Source of the DNA: Nemania diffusa
Taxonomy: Eukaryota > Ascomycota > Sordariomycetes > Xylariales > Xylariaceae
DNA: 64,000 bases
Assembly: GCA_038501195.1 (NCBI GenBank)
Contig: JBBPUQ010000002.1
Location: forward strand, 3,038,001-3,102,000
Reading direction: 5' to 3'
The first letter of the stretch is position 1. Every line of letters starts with the position of its first letter. Below, one piece after another: positions 48,913 through 62,455 of the stretch. Below the pieces are notes generated by a model. The model saw only the letters and a list, made by a program, of their open reading frames with translations. It searched no databases and had not been told where the DNA came from. Both the position numbers and the translations under genes were made by a program.

Positions 48913-49017
48913 ATGCTTCAGACCGAGTCTCTCACCGTTGCGCCTATTTACAGCTTTATACACAGTTCAATACCAGACAACCCGGCTATCTACCACTATT
49001 GTCACCCCAGGGACTAA
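48913..49017 (+). promoter_or_regulatory. 34-codon upstream ORF in the creA leader
   Basis: ATG at 48913 opens a frame of 34 codons (MLQTESLTVAPIYSF...) ending TAA at 49015-49017, 51 nt before the creA ATG at 49069. It could tune creA translation if it lies downstream of the transcription start, which is not visible here. Confidence 0.4.
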
Positions 49018-49068
49018 TAACACCACCTCAGGGCAACGTTAATCAGTGCCCACTTGGCTGGCGATCAC

Positions 49069-50271
49069 ATGCAACGCTCACAGTCAGCGGTGGATTTTTC
49101 CAACCTGCTGAACCCTGAATCCTCAACCACACCGCCGGTACACACAAAGAGGGACGCTGAAGGAGATATCACCATGGCTTCTGTGAGTGTTATTAGACCT
49201 AATGGACCCTTGCCAGGTGGCCAACCTACGGAGACGGCAAATGAGCTGCCTCGGCCATATAAATGCCCCCTATGTGATAAAGCCTTCCACCGACTGGAAC
49301 ATCAAACGAGGCACATCAGGACGCATACAGGCGAGAAGCCGCATGCCTGCACATTCCCTGGCTGCACCAAGAAGTTTTCTCGTTCAGATGAGCTCACCCG
49401 GCATTCGAGGATACACAACAATCCAAACTCGAGGAGAGGTAACAAGGCTGGGCAGGCCGCGCACCATGCACTCAGCCACGCATTGTCGCCCGAATCCATG
49501 ATGCCGCCTCCTGCCTCTGGCCCGCGGAGTATCAAGTCCGCCCCAACTTCTACGATTGTATCACCGAATGTGTCACCGCCACATTCCTATTCTGCATTTG
49601 CTCTGCCGCACCATAGCTCCATGCATCACTATGCGAGAGGAGTCAGCGGAGAGATCTTGACGAGTGCTGCACATCAGTTAGAACACGACGGTCTGTCTCC
49701 CAACAACTCGAGACAGCAGCACTATTATTCCCACAGCCACCATAACTCACGCAATCATCTTCCTTCACTTTCTGCCTATCACATGTCGCGCCCGTATTCA
49801 GGCGACGATGGCCGAGATGATCATTATTCACAGGCTGCTCGCCTCGCTAAGCGGTCGCGGCCGAATTCGCCGAATTCCACGGCACCATCTTCTCCTACTT
49901 TTTCCCATGACTCGCTATCGCCCACCCCTGACCATACGCCGCTCGCAACGCCCGCTCATTCACCACGGCTCCGCCCATATGCCGGCGTTGAGTTGCCTTC
50001 TCTTCGAAACCTGACATTAGGTCATACTCCAGCCCTTGCGCCCATGGAGCCGCATTTGGAGGGTTCGGGTTTCCAGCCGACGCCTCAACCAGCCTCGAGC
50101 TCCCGGCCTTCAGGTTTGTCTTTGACTGATATCATCAGTCGACCTGACCGGAGCAGGAAACTGCCAGTTCCCCAAGTGCCTAAAGTAGCAGTTCACGACC
50201 TGCTCTCCCATGACACTTTCAACGCTAGTGGTCGGAGCTCCACCAGTGGCAGTATTGCGGGAGGCGATTAG
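49069..50271 (+). CDS. creA: Carbon catabolite repressor CreA/CRE1, C2H2 zinc-finger
   Basis: A DNA-binding repressor that shuts off genes for using poorer carbon sources when glucose is present. It acts in the nucleus on SYGGRG sites. A single 400-aa exon starts [16 protein letters not shown], the hallmark CRE1 N-terminus. The open frame extends a few codons upstream only through a TTG, so ATG 49069 is chosen. Zinc finger 1 spans about 66-86 (C66, C69, H82, H86) with the contact helix [10 protein letters not shown]. Finger 2 spans about 94-116 (C94, C99, H112, H116) with [10 protein letters not shown]. Then come Ser/Pro- and His-rich stretches, [11 protein letters not shown] (nuclear localisation-like), and the C-terminal repressor region with [16 protein letters not shown] and [13 protein letters not shown]. 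All finger residues are intact. Upstream SYGGRG sites suggest autoregulation. Confidence 0.97.
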   Translation: MQRSQSAVDFSNLLNPESSTTPPVHTKRDAEGDITMASVSVIRPNGPLPGGQPTETANELPRPYKCPLCDKAFHRLEHQTRHIRTHTGEKPHACTFPGCTKKFSRSDELTRHSRIHNNPNSRRGNKAGQAAHHALSHALSPESMMPPPASGPRSIKSAPTSTIVSPNVSPPHSYSAFALPHHSSMHHYARGVSGEILTSAAHQLEHDGLSPNNSRQQHYYSHSHHNSRNHLPSLSAYHMSRPYSGDDGRDDHYSQAARLAKRSRPNSPNSTAPSSPTFSHDSLSPTPDHTPLATPAHSPRLRPYAGVELPSLRNLTLGHTPALAPMEPHLEGSGFQPTPQPASSSRPSGLSLTDIISRPDRSRKLPVPQVPKVAVHDLLSHDTFNASGRSSTSGSIAGGD

Positions 50272-52479
50272 GCGAACCATAACTATCCCTATGGTGTAAC
50301 GAGCAGTGACGAAACTTGAGATCACGATACGAATGATGATGTTTTTGTCGGCGGCATAGAGGTCTACATAGAGACGGAGGCGTTTTCATCGGTGCCATTT
50401 TCAGCACATATCAATTACCCCCCCACTCATAATATTAGAACGACCAGCTACGGCTGTCGATCGAGGACACGAATAGGCGTTGATAGACTTGATGGGTTTA
50501 AGCTTGGCGGTGTGTTATTCATAGGTTTTACGATTATAGATTTCAGGTTCCCTCGGTGGTTAGACTATGTTTGATACAGGCGGGACATTTGAGCTGGCGT
50601 TTCTGCTCTCTTTGCGAGATTCGGGGCTGGATCTCCCAGGGGCAAAATTGCGAATACCAGTGTCATTCTACTTCCCTTTTGTTTCGCTCGTGAGTCCGAG
50701 AGCACTAGGATAACCTCGGTCACCAAGAATGTCCGTGTGACACAGTCGATCGGTTTCTACAGTATGTAGACCTAGCCATAATAAGAGAGAGAAAGGGTGG
50801 GCAACTCCACTCCTCATCAACAGATCGCAGAACTTGACAGCGTCACAATATGTGAATGAAAAGACATAGTGATGGAAGCCTGACCTAGAATGTCACTTTC
50901 TAACGTGGCTCTTGTCCTGCCTAAGCTCAGTACCGACAACGATGATGCCTTATAGTTGACTTGCGAGGAATCTACATACACAGACGCCTATACGCACGCG
51001 CTAGAATTTCCGCTCTGTATGCATAAGTAATAGGTTTGTTTCTAGATCGCATAGTATCAGTATGTGACCTGCTAGGTTAGTCCCCTTGGGGCCCCGCAAC
51101 CGACGGGGAGCGATCTACGATATGACGTGAAAGGGGAAAGAGGGTAACAATAAAGCAATAGATAGTTCTATCATGGCCCCCATCCGTTCTAGCCAAGAAG
51201 AGGAATGTGGGTTTCGGCGTTGGTGGGCAGTGACAAAAGTCGAGATAGGATTGCATAGGAGCGCCGCCAGGTTACTTACTACATGTAGGTAGGTAACTAG
51301 AGTTAGGAGGTACCTACATACGTGCCTACTTACGCCGTAGGACCTACATGTAAGTAGGTACTTGCAGTACAGATGTGTTGATTTCCGGCCCCAGATTTCG
51401 AAACCCCGGACGGCCCCCAGGCAACTGACCAGTGAGGTGCCATACCACTCGGCAGCCGACAGCGGCAGCGTGTGCAAACTACTGCTGTGACCCCTACTAG
51501 GTGATGATGTACTTATTGTCGTGGGCTGACCTGATGATCCTTTTGCGGCACTTTGGTCGTCTATTATTAGTCACTTGATTGCTGGTCAAAGATAAGGCCT
51601 TCTTTCCTGACGAAAACGTCAACGAGCGAGCACAAGCCCCCCCGCGTTATCCGCGCCTCGCGCTTATTATTGGACACAAACCCCCCATGGCGATCATCTG
51701 GTTTTCCGAGAACACCGTTGTGACCTCTTATTTCGTGGGGTTTTCCTTTTTTGGCGTTATTTTCCCCCCTTTGCGGTGCCTCGGTTTTGAGGCGGGAAAA
51801 AGGCGAAGTGGTGGTCTCGAGTCAAAACGTAGAATTTGCGCACATTTGGGAGCATACGTATTCTGTATGGATGTCTGTATACCGGCTTATATTGCTTCGC
51901 CCAGTCGCCTCTTGCAACTTCATCTGGACGGTTTGCCCTCCCCATGCACAGAGGTAATCTAAATATGCGGGTTTATAGTACCGGTATGTAGGACGGTAAC
52001 AAGCCGCCTCGGCCTGCCTGGCCTTTCGGGTACACACCCACATGCACTGGTGTAGGTAGGTAGGTATTGAGGCCACATAGGTACGGTATATCACGTATAT
52101 TAATGGCTGTATGTACGATGGGATAGGTCCCGCTTCTACCTCTCTCTCTCTCTCTACCGAAACCATGTACCTACTTACTCCCTATCCGTGGAGCGTGGCA
52201 AGGAGACACTTATATTGCGCGCGTATATTCCGTGCAGTTTGATATGTCCTAGAGACTGCCGCCCTGATGCAAGGCAGCGGCTGTTGATGGAGAAAGGGTA
52301 GAGGCAGATGCAAATCCAAGATGGGTCCGGTTTCGGATTTGGTTTAGTATCATCCAGTCGTGAGATAAGGTATCACTCGCTACCAGCCAGCGGACCTGAT
52401 GAAGTGCCGACACCGTATCGTGTGTGAATTGAATAAATACATATATGCATACATCTATCGCCTAGGAAATTACAGGCTC

Positions 52480-52588
52480 AACACACATACATACACACAT
52501 ACATACACACATACACACACACGCACATACTGTACATACACATATACATACACTCGCAAGGACTCACGCACGCACGCACGCACGCACA
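52480..52588. repeat. CA/TACA and CACG compound microsatellite
   Basis: ACACATACAT-type units run from 52480 to about 52530, and a clean CACG/CGCA tetranucleotide run lies at 52564-52588. A 64-aa ORF through it is just repeated Thr-His. Confidence 0.85.
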
Positions 52589-52853
52589 CATAACACGCGT
52601 ACGTGTACTGCGTACATGGCTAAGAGAGACGAGAGAGTAATAATACCAAGACAAAACAAGGCTGACCTTGCGTCAGGCTCGGGCGTCCCCGAAATCCTAC
52701 TGAGTCAGCATCGCATGGTTGGATGGGCCAAGCTTAGGCTCGCACGGGATATGTTGCACACAAAGAGGCGGTGGGGGAATCGAAGGCAGCAGTAAAGAAA
52801 TTTTCATCTGACAATTCACATATGCCTACCTACCTACATGCATCTTTCTAGAT

Positions 52854-52910
52854 GATGGATGGATGGAGGGATGGGGATGGGGATGGGGATGTGGATGGAT
52901 GGATGGATGG
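52854..52910. repeat. GGAT / GGGGAT microsatellite
   Basis: GGAT units surround three GGGGAT units on the plus strand, ending in four GGAT copies. The G-runs are short but regular. ORFs across it on both strands are repeat artefacts. Confidence 0.85.
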
Positions 52911-53999
52911 CGAACGAACCAACGTGCATGCATGACAACTGCATCCACTCCTTCGCGCAGAATTTTCCAACTTACTCATGAGTTCATGATTTGCCTTCTT
53001 CCATGCAGCAACACCGCTTCTTTTGGTGTTTTCTGTAACACCAGCTTCTCTCTCCTTCCTACTACATATTCGCTTAATGCACCCCATTATATATGTACTA
53101 GTAACTCTTTAGGTGTGGAAGCCTCCCCGGTCACAATATGGCAAAGGGGTCAAGGTTCGATCACGACATGGGTAAGGCATCACGACGGCGCTGACGTGAT
53201 ATGGGGGTTATGTGGTTAAATAAAAAGGGTTTTTTTCTAATTGATTTTTATCTTTATTTTTATCTTTATTTTATTTTTGTTGCGCCTCTTAGGATGTTAC
53301 ATCCCTTGGAGACCCCACGTTCGACAACTTCAGCTGACTCCATGAGCCTGATCGTGTGTCGCGTGCTGGTTCGTTGCCTGACAAAAAGGAGGCGGAGTGC
53401 AGTCTCACAAGAAACATACATAATAAAATCCAAAAAAATCCTGCGTGAAATAAATTACAAGGGGACGACGTAATGTTAAGGTAGCAATGCAAGGAAGAGT
53501 TTTTAACCTACTTTCTTTCTGAGACCTACCAACATCAACAAGCAATAAGTAAAACCAGCAAAAGAAAACGAGGGGGAAATGAACAGTAGCAATGAAATAA
53601 ATACCTTATGTACCTAAGGTATGTACGTAGTAGATCAATACGTAGATAAAATAAATGGAGCATGGCGTCACTTGCATCCATATCAATTTTCGGTCCCTGG
53701 CGCAAGTCATCGGAAGTACCCTACGGCTGCTGTCCGATGATTCCATGTTACGATGCCACATTATAGGTGCGCATCCTACCTACTACGCGTGCAGTGGTGC
53801 TAGTACAAGGTAATAGTTACCTAAAGTGGGAGGCGTACCGGCGATACTGGGGAAAGGGGGAAAGGGGAAAGGGCTTTGCGGGGACTCCATCTTACTAGTG
53901 TAACAACGTATCGCGGGGAAGACCGGAAATCTTGCTGATCGCCTGGTTACATGCCTTAGCGGCCGAGCGAAGGGAATGGCCAGTATAGGTATGTCGCAC

Positions 54000-56900
54000 A
54001 ACCCCTGGCATGTCTTATTTCCTTCAATACTGGCGCCGAATAAGGAAGACAATATGTGCGTATTCAAGCCGGCAGCGGGTGATACCATCTTTTTTTTCTT
54101 CCCATCTTGTGCTGGCGTGCGTACACTGTCACCATCCTTACCATTTCATTTGTCGCGGGTTATTGATTGAAACTCATCTCAGCACATAATGCGGTGTGCA
54201 CTATGTACAGTACAGACTTACCTACTCACTTGCCTACCTCTTATCGCTTATGGGCTCCCTTCGACGCCGTTGTGACCGAGTGTTACCCCAGGTTACATCA
54301 AGGAGTTCATGTAAGCGAGCGGATTCGTAACCCTTCCGACCAAAAGATAAGACGAGTCCGAGCCTGATACTGCGAAATCCGCCACGAGATAGATAGGTGT
54401 TTGATCAATACTGACAGAATGCTATGGTATATTTACTACCTATGCTGCTGCGCTGTGCCGTGCCGTGCTGTACCTACTCGTGTCTGTATGTGTACAGTAC
54501 ATAGACTATCGACGGTTGGCACATCTCGCATCTCGTGTTTGCACACTTTGATCTCCGGCGGCAGTGCTGTTATTCCCTGTGTTGCCGTGGTTTCACCGGG
54601 AGGATGCGTAATTTCATACACAGTCCAACCGGGCGATTACAGACACGCACACAAGATACGGGGCGATGGTGCATTGGGGCCAATTCCGCTGCCTGCCTTG
54701 TGGCCTGTATCAACGCATAGCGTAGGGTACCGGTATTTGCTACTTGTCACCAGATACTGGACAGCAGCCATATTGTCGCATCAGGTTTGGGTTTGGGTTC
54801 TTGTTGGCCCGGCCCCCCTTTTTTTCTGGTCAGCTCATCTCTGGCCTCACGTCGCCTGATTATGCGGCGTCTCTCCATTGCTCAAGGGACCTTCGTTGGG
54901 GGGGGGGGAGTATTTCCACACGGCCACCGGCCGGTGTGGGCCTGTCTAGTGTATGTTGTAGGTAGGTACCTATGTACAGCGTACAGAATGGAGCACTGTC
55001 CACCACCTAGAGGATACCATGTAGGTATATACATACACGATGGCCTCCCTAACCTGTATATACAGTGTATACAGCCGCCGCTGTGCCCTATCTTTCTGGC
55101 ATAGGTAGGTATTCCCAATAGGTATGTACAGCACTATGCCTCATACGCTACATACCTATACAGCGTACACGTATATGTAGGCATAGGTAGTGTAAAACAG
55201 CTATTAGTGGGCGGCTGTACCCGCTGAACGGCTCCTGCGCTTCAGCTAAGCCACCTAACGCTGACGAACAGAAAACATGAGACAGTACCAACTGTAGGAC
55301 CGAATCAAATCAATGTCGCAGTAAAGGAACCAATGTGCCATTCGAGGCCAATACTCTTCTCTTTTTTTTATTTTTATTTCATTTTGGGTTCTCGAATAAT
55401 ACACCGCAACTTCGGTATAGGCGGCAAGCGAGGAATACTACAGAGTATTGTACCCTCCTTAATAGTATGTCAGTATAACATATAAGGCTGTCTCTGCATA
55501 CTGACCGGCTGACAGTTTCCTCGGGGCTGAGCATATGTGTGATATGTGTGTGAGATAAGCTGCCCACGTAAGGATACCACATGTATGCGTGCTGCGTACG
55601 GAGTACCCAGGTACAGCGTGTACTTACCTATCTGAAATGACAGCGCACAAGGTGTCCCAGGAGGTAAGCTTCTTTGGAAATTCCAGACTCTTTCCCTCTC
55701 GAGTCACCCCCAACAATCCCAGCCGGGTCTGCGGGGTGACAGTCTGGGGAGCCTGGTCGCCTATCTTGGTGTCTTGCACTCCCGATTCGCTCGCCTGGAA
55801 CATCCCTTGCCGTTTACGAGAATTCCCTACGTTTGTTCTTTGGGGTGTTGCTTTTTTTGGGTTCCTTGCTGATGCTGTCCCAACCCAACCCTGTTTATAT
55901 CGCGGTACCAAACAATACCAGACCACAGTAGGTACCTACGCATACCTACCTACATACATACGACATGCTTTTCTGCGATAAGCGAATAGCTAGGCAGTCG
56001 GCCATGCCGGAGGAGTAAAACACCTGAGGAATTCGAGTGGGGTGCGCTGAAATGGACTGCCTACTACTGTATGCTCACAGTAACTCTACAGTCCTCGGAA
56101 ATACCAGATCACGACACGCAGAGAAGGACTGCGGGATAAAGGTTGTCCGCGACGCCGTCTCTCCTTGTGCTCGCCTTGCTGCCTCCACTACCGACATGAG
56201 TTGATGTAGGTGTCACATTTGTGGGGGAGGAGGCAGATCGCTGCATCGCGACCGAAGCAGGAGAAGGCACAAGAGAAGCTAATAGGTGCACGATGACACG
56301 CGTCTCTTGTTGATGCGCAAAATCGAGAACACCGCGCATAGGTACCTACCTAGACCACCTAATAGGCGACGGGCACCAGAAAGAGTACCTCCAGGAGCCG
56401 TGCCAGCACCGCCGAGAATCTATACGCACGGTAGCGTCGAAGTACCTCGGGGAGCTGGGGCTGCCGATATGCAGCGCAGTAATAGGTAATGAGGAAGCAC
56501 ATACCTACATACATACGCAAAGAAAGTCCTAACGCCCTGAATATCTCGGGCACAGCCCATTCCAAATCGTGAAGCTGAGCATCCTCCTCTTATTCATCAA
56601 AGGCTTGCCACACGAGGCTCAGCAAGTGACCTACTCCAGACTAGTGAGCACAACACCCCAGGCTTATGCGTACGCATAAGTAGGTGTGATGGGGTCATTG
56701 GACGGACGCTTCGCTCCAAATATGCCCAGTCCAGGCGAGCCAAGCGGATGCCAAGAAACCCCGTAGCCTGGCCATGCGTGGGGGGCTACGTGCGTGTCCA
56801 TTATTCTGTATGGGGTCGAAACCCCTTGTTTGATGGCCGATGTGACGATGATCCTAGTTGCAGCTGGCTCAGGCTCTCAGCTCACTTACTGTAGTTATTG

Positions 56901-57299
56901 TTGACGTGCTAGGTAGGTACTTGGCTTCTATGAAGACTGATTAGTGGTAGAAAGTTCCGCATCCTGAAGCGCGTTCTCATTCTACGTACGCATACTCTGT
57001 ACAGTATATGCAGTGTATAAAAACAGGTGAAAGGGCTAGACCCCTCTCGACTTGTCTGCAGGGTACTTTTTCCCCCATACTTGCCTCTCCAGACTCTGTA
57101 TCCTCGATCGGAGTTTGACCTAAAACAGGAGTTGAATGGAACCAGGCTTCAAAAGACGGCGACCCTATCTGATGAAAGGGGCTCGTGGCCCCCATACTAA
57201 TAGGAGCCCACGCCTTTCTATTCCCTAGGAACATGAGATTTCTCCTCTACTGGCTGCTTGCTCCGCCGAATAGGATTTCCCGGCGTTACACTACAGCCT
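54000..57299. other. Gene-poor region, middle part, rich in GTACAGCGTACA-like words
   Basis: No gene is supported. TACGCATAC, GTACAGCGTACA and TGTATACAGTGTATA-like self-complementary words recur between 54.9 and 57.0 kb, beside GTAGGTACC. A G12 run sits near 54898-54909. The longest frames (54401-54859, 55589-55981) have no recognisable content. Confidence 0.5.
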
Positions 57300-60200
57300 G
57301 CAATCCTACAGTAGAAATCGCTGACCTGAAACTATTAGAATACTAGGGGGCTAACTACCTAAAGGCTAGGCCTCTAGCGAAAAGGGAGGACAACCACTCT
57401 ACACAACATGTCGCTGATCGTAGGACGGGAACGTGGGATAACCGTTCGCATTGATCGCCTTTGCACATCCGATGAGGTCCAAAACCGGTCCAGCTCAGTG
57501 TGTCAAGCTATCGGTTCCGTACTATTCACGAATCGGCATTTCGGCAGGATATCCGGATCATCCCCCCAGAAGTGTGGCACAATTGGATTGTGTTTCAAAG
57601 TAGATAGGATACCTAGTCTACACGCGAATTTCTTTGTCATCATCTCTTATGAATGAGCTCGCTCGCTTGATATCTAGATTCCTACGCATAGATATTGTTA
57701 GATCTCCTGCTGCGTCTCATCTCCGCATCCGGTAAATGTTAAAGAACTGCCAGGGCGAGTCCTGCAGAGCTACCCTAACCGCATCAACCGACTAGGTACA
57801 AGGGCACCCAAAGCAACGGCACTGTACCGCTAGATTAACTATCACAATTCCGACAGCTTCGTTACCTACTTGATCTGGATATTACCAGTCGAGTTTGGCT
57901 ATGATGTATACTAGTAAGCTAACTCGGTCAAGCAATACGACACTTCAAGCCAAGGATCAGGCTGAAGCGATACTTATAACTTGGCGGACTACCCCCACCT
58001 CCACTGAAAACCTACTGACATATTCAGCTGGCGGGATCTGGTCAAAAACGTGTTTTCGGTGAGGAGAAGTACGGGGTACACTTTACCAGCATGTTAGAGT
58101 TTAGCGAGCCCCAGGATTCCGCCTCTTCGCCGTGGGCGTGCTGTCTGGGACAAGGGCGGATGGGGGCGCGTGAACAGCAGAAGTACACATCTGCATCTCT
58201 TCCATACTGTACAAGATGAAGTGATGGCGGGCAAATTATCTTGGAATTCTCGCTACCTGTCTTGCTCATCAGTCCGTTGCCGGCCAACACGCCATACATA
58301 GTAGCCATGATGTAGTGTGGGGGAGGAACCTCATGATGCTTATCTCAAGATAGGCTAGAGGCTACAGAATGTCAGATGTTGATTAACTAACTGCATACGC
58401 TCGAGGGCTGGTCGAGGCCTAGCCCCTTCTGGTCCCTGATCATCCCGACCCTACCCTGTACAGGACCGTAAATGGCTAACTGTCTCAAAAGAGGAATATC
58501 ATATTTTCCGTAGAACGTTACTACTCGTATGTCTCTACTAGGCACAGAAGAAAGTAGCCTTCGTATGAGTCCTAGGCAACGAAAGTCCTCCTCTCTTCAG
58601 AAGAGGAAAGGGTCTGTATACCAACCATTTCGCCGTGAAACTCAATCAGAGTTAATACACCCTCTAGCTTCAGGCGGAAATCCAAGAACGAATAATGGGA
58701 GCTAGGGTAACCGCCGACAAACAAACATTCATACTCTACAATGATTACCTAGCGTCACAACTTGATTACCAATGACGGCAGAGTACAATTAGTAACAAGA
58801 GCCTAGGTATAAAGGCCACTCAATACCGATACTGGCTATTCATAGCCATCGTACCGTTCGGTTCCGAGATGACGGATGAAGTCGGAATCGGTCGAATGGG
58901 CATACGGAGAGAGAGCAGGCTCGAAGCCCACCGGGGATACCATCCGACTTCATAACCAGAATTCTCTTGTGAACGGTTGAGGACGCAGATAGGTCCTGTC
59001 TCTACGCATATACAGTTGTACATACGTATGCGGGTAGTATCTATTCGTTGTTGTAATATTGGCCTACTCAGCCTACACTTCGTCTACAGTCAGCAATAAC
59101 TTACCTACGATGGCTACTCAATGATTTATCAATGATTGGAATAATAATGCGCTGCATAGAATCCAAACATGCCCGATAATCTACATTACTTTTGAGTTAG
59201 CTCCATGGCTTTCTTGGTTCGGGTCAGGAGAGGTCTGGTACGCATAGAATACGAGAGCCCAGGCCTTTCCAATCAGCCTAACTCTACCGCCAACTACTCG
59301 GCCGCCGACTCATCTTTGTGTATAGACATTAAGGTTGTAATCGTATAAAGTACGATTAGATTACAGCCCAACTATGTTGCGTCATGGCTGCAGAAACTGC
59401 GTATCTAGTAAGCCAGGCGGTTGAATGAGTAATCTGAATGAATAATAGAATCGACGTACGCCTATCTACGAGATCGATTCTTACGAATATCATTGAAACC
59501 AAATAAGGAGAGATCTACTCGACCCCGACAGACCGACAACCGAATACCACCCCTAGTTCGTTTTCAGGGGCATCTCTAGATTCACATGCCAGATCGAATA
59601 TATGCAGCTCGATAGATTCCTCCCGTTTGACGTGCATCCGGTGAAGACAAGACACCCGTCGCTCTTTAGTGATATTGCCGTTAGCGCGGGATATCAACAT
59701 CCTCCCCAGCCGCCCACGGACGGATCTTGTACTTCATTCGCGGACCCAAAGGCGTGGAATTATATACTATACCTCCTCCACGTCTACTATACCGCCATCC
59801 CGTTCCAATCGTACGAGGGTATCCTTATTATGGCCAGAGAACTGTGGTTCGGTGCTCGGCCTGCTCGATAAATATAACATGCCTCGCTGAGAGATCGCCG
59901 CTATTAGCCTCACCCTATCTAGCGCGCGCCCGTCCATCTCACTCCCCGGCAGACGAGCCGTCTTATTAGGCTCTAATGATGCAGCTAGCCTGAGGGGAAG
60001 CCTGTCGATGTCGCATCAACTGTACCGCGCAATTCGGAGCACCCTGGACCAGGTGTGGCAGCCATCGAGCAATAAGAGGGGATATAAGGACATTTATGAC
60101 GACAATACAGGGGTTGAGCAGAATCTACTCGCCTCCCCCGCTCCCTTTGCCACCAATTTGTCTATATCTACAGTATATAACCGTTGAGCTCTCCTTTCTG

Positions 60201-62455
60201 CTGTGTAACTCTTAACGCCCATGCTGAATGCCACGACATGCCCAAGCTGGGTTCTGTTCATGGCCTCTCACACATCCATTGGCTCTCTCCCCTGCGCAGG
60301 AAGTATCCGAATCCCCTCAGTTGTTGCCTCGTTGTAGAAGGTTGCGTCAGGGCGTGCCGGCAATCAATTTCCTGGTCAGGATGTTGATAGGTTGACGGCG
60401 TCTGACCCAGACGCCTAAGAATTGGAGGTCTTCGTCCGTTCACTACATACGTTTTGCAGGCATTTACTCGTCCGCGACCACCCCTAGTCTTGCAACAGTC
60501 GCACCCCAAAGGACGGGTTCGCGCGGGACGTTTTACCACGCACAGCCATTGCAGGCCATTTCGGCCATGGATCGTAGTGCGGGATCTCACGTCATCTGGA
60601 ATCAGATAGGAGCCTGCACGGCCATCGCACAAGCAATCTAATTGTTCATGGCACCCAGCCAAACCCTCCCCATGGCTCCTGTCTCCTATATTAATGGCAG
60701 GCTGACAGCTAGGAGGGGCTATCTCCGGGTCTCCAAGACGAAATCGGCTTTTGAGGGGTGTACTCGGACTGTAATTCTTTGTGCTAGGTTCATCCAATCC
60801 CTAGCAATGTCGTCGTAGTTGTGTCCCCCCAGAAAAGCCGGGCTGTATCGGGGAGCTGCTGGCGGAGGTGGTCCCCGTTCGACACCATCGGAGACCCCCT
60901 CTGGCCGAGAGATCAAACAACCTCCCCGGCTGGAATGTCGGCCCGCCAGAAAACCCATCTTCGCGGTAGGTACATGACGCCCTCCGCGCCCAGCCGCTTA
61001 TCTATAGAGGGTGGCGTCTGTAGTATTGATGAGCTTAAGCGAGAGATCTGAGCCGTTAAGTGCATTGGATTGGACCAACGGTTATAGTAGCTGGTATGTG
61101 CGGCGGGCGAACGAGAAGAAGGCTGTGTGTGGGCTACCGCATCCTTGAAATTTGTAGACAGTTAGAGGATTTGATAGGAGGAATTCGTGCTCGCCAACCC
61201 GAGTCAAGAAAGGGGGCATACCCAACCAGAATAGAATACACTTCCTGATTTCATCAATGTTGACTTTCTTTTGTTCTTGAGGGTACTTTGAGATACCGTC
61301 AGTCAAAGTCAAAGAGCTTGGACGGCACTGTGAACATTGAAACCGCATAGACTAATAGAGCCTCTTCCAACTTGGAGGGGCGGATATGTTACTATAGGTG
61401 CTTAGGGCCGCCCAATCATCGAGGAGGTGTGTATTGATACTTGATTAGGGATTCTTTGACTCGAGACTCCAAGTATTAGACTTCCTCGGCAGCTTGAATT
61501 CGATAATTTGCAACACAACGGCACTAAGAATGCAGTTTTCGCTGAGGAGTCTCGCATTGTAACGTATATATTAGTGGCATCTCGATATTAGGAATCAGTT
61601 ATGTAAATAGAATGTGTCAATGAAAATGAGCTGCTGGCGTAGCACTCATAAGTTAAACTACTATAGCTTAGACTTTGAGACCTATACATGGAGTATGGCA
61701 GCGACCTGTCTGCGATGTGTTAGCCAAACTTCTGTAAATGCGTAAAATAAAATAAAAATGAACAATCTCCCCGTTGCTGGATAGAAGACATTACAGCCGG
61801 CTGCTGTGTGATAGCCTGTCATGCTGCTTGTACTATTGGAATTTAGAGCCAAGTCTATAGCAACCAGCTACGCCACCAGACCGCCTATATCCTTTAATTC
61901 AGTGGCTTCAGAGGGAAAGTTGGGTTAGGTCGGTTGTCACAACGCTACAGTTAGTGATATGGGCTTATAGTAGCAGGTAGGAAATTAGACGGGATTGCTG
62001 GAAAATAGCCTAGGGGATGATTGATTATCACAACTACGTTTACAAGTGTTGCTATGCACGTTCGCCAACACCTACGGCTAGAAAACAACGCATGAACTTT
62101 TTAACTATAATAATGTAACTGATAAAAGACTGAATCCATCCCTTCCCACTAATTCCACTGTAGAGGGTGTTTATTCCAACCATGTCATAGCTAGAAATAA
62201 AAACACTTGGCCCATTCCAGGCGTGCCATTAGTGAGAAAGCAGTATGTAGTAAGTTGATTTTGGTCTTGCAAAGCTTCGCAGAATGGAAACCCATACCAT
62301 CTAGTCGTTGAAATCATCGCAATGCAGTCCCTTAAATTCCCTCATGTGTAGCGAACTTATATGCCACGATCCATAGATGGCCCACCTACCATAATTAACC
62401 GATCCTAGCATCAGCTAAGAGTAAATCCCAAGGATAGGAATTCTTGAAACCCCGA
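57300..62455. other. Gene-poor region, right part
   Basis: No supportable gene. A somewhat more GC-rich island at 59.6-61.0 kb carries minus-strand frames 60258-60797 and 60719-60958, overlapping in different frames and without recognisable motifs. Sequence from 61.4 to 62.4 kb is AT-rich and lies downstream of the SNF2-type gene. Confidence 0.5.

Larger units (their letters stand above)
46646..49068. other. Gene-poor region upstream of creA, right part and promoter
   Basis: No gene is supported. The last ~800 nt hold C-rich blocks, GTGGGG/CTGGGG-type CreA sites, a poly(dA:dT) stretch and a 34-codon upstream ORF, listed separately. A T-rich tract lies near 47831-47852. Confidence 0.55.
50272..53999. 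other. Gene-poor region downstream of creA, left part
   Basis: After the probable creA 3' UTR I see no gene. The stretch contains TACATGTAGGTAGG palindromic words near 51281-51360, a CT repeat near 52141-52155, CA/CACG and GGAT microsatellites, a TTTTATCTTTA run near 53236-53275 and GGGGAAAGGG repeats near 53850-53870. All ORFs here follow the repeats or overlap on both strands. Confidence 0.5.

Noticed and set aside
49054..49068. creA start 15 nt earlier
   Set aside because: That codon is TTG; the CRE1 hallmark N-terminus begins at ATG 49069.
52399..52593. Thr-His repeat ORF
   Set aside because: It is a direct translation of the CA/CACG microsatellite.
53140..53175. GGTTCGATCAC resembling a tRNA B box
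   Set aside because: No matching T-stem, acceptor stem or A box upstream at the right distance.
54401..54859. 152-aa plus-strand ORF
   Set aside because: No domain and Cys/Val runs from CTGTGCCGTGC repeats; overlapping frames on both strands are equally long.
60258..60958. Two overlapping minus-strand frames (179 and 79 aa)
   Set aside because: They overlap in different frames, have no recognisable motif and no convincing splice join.
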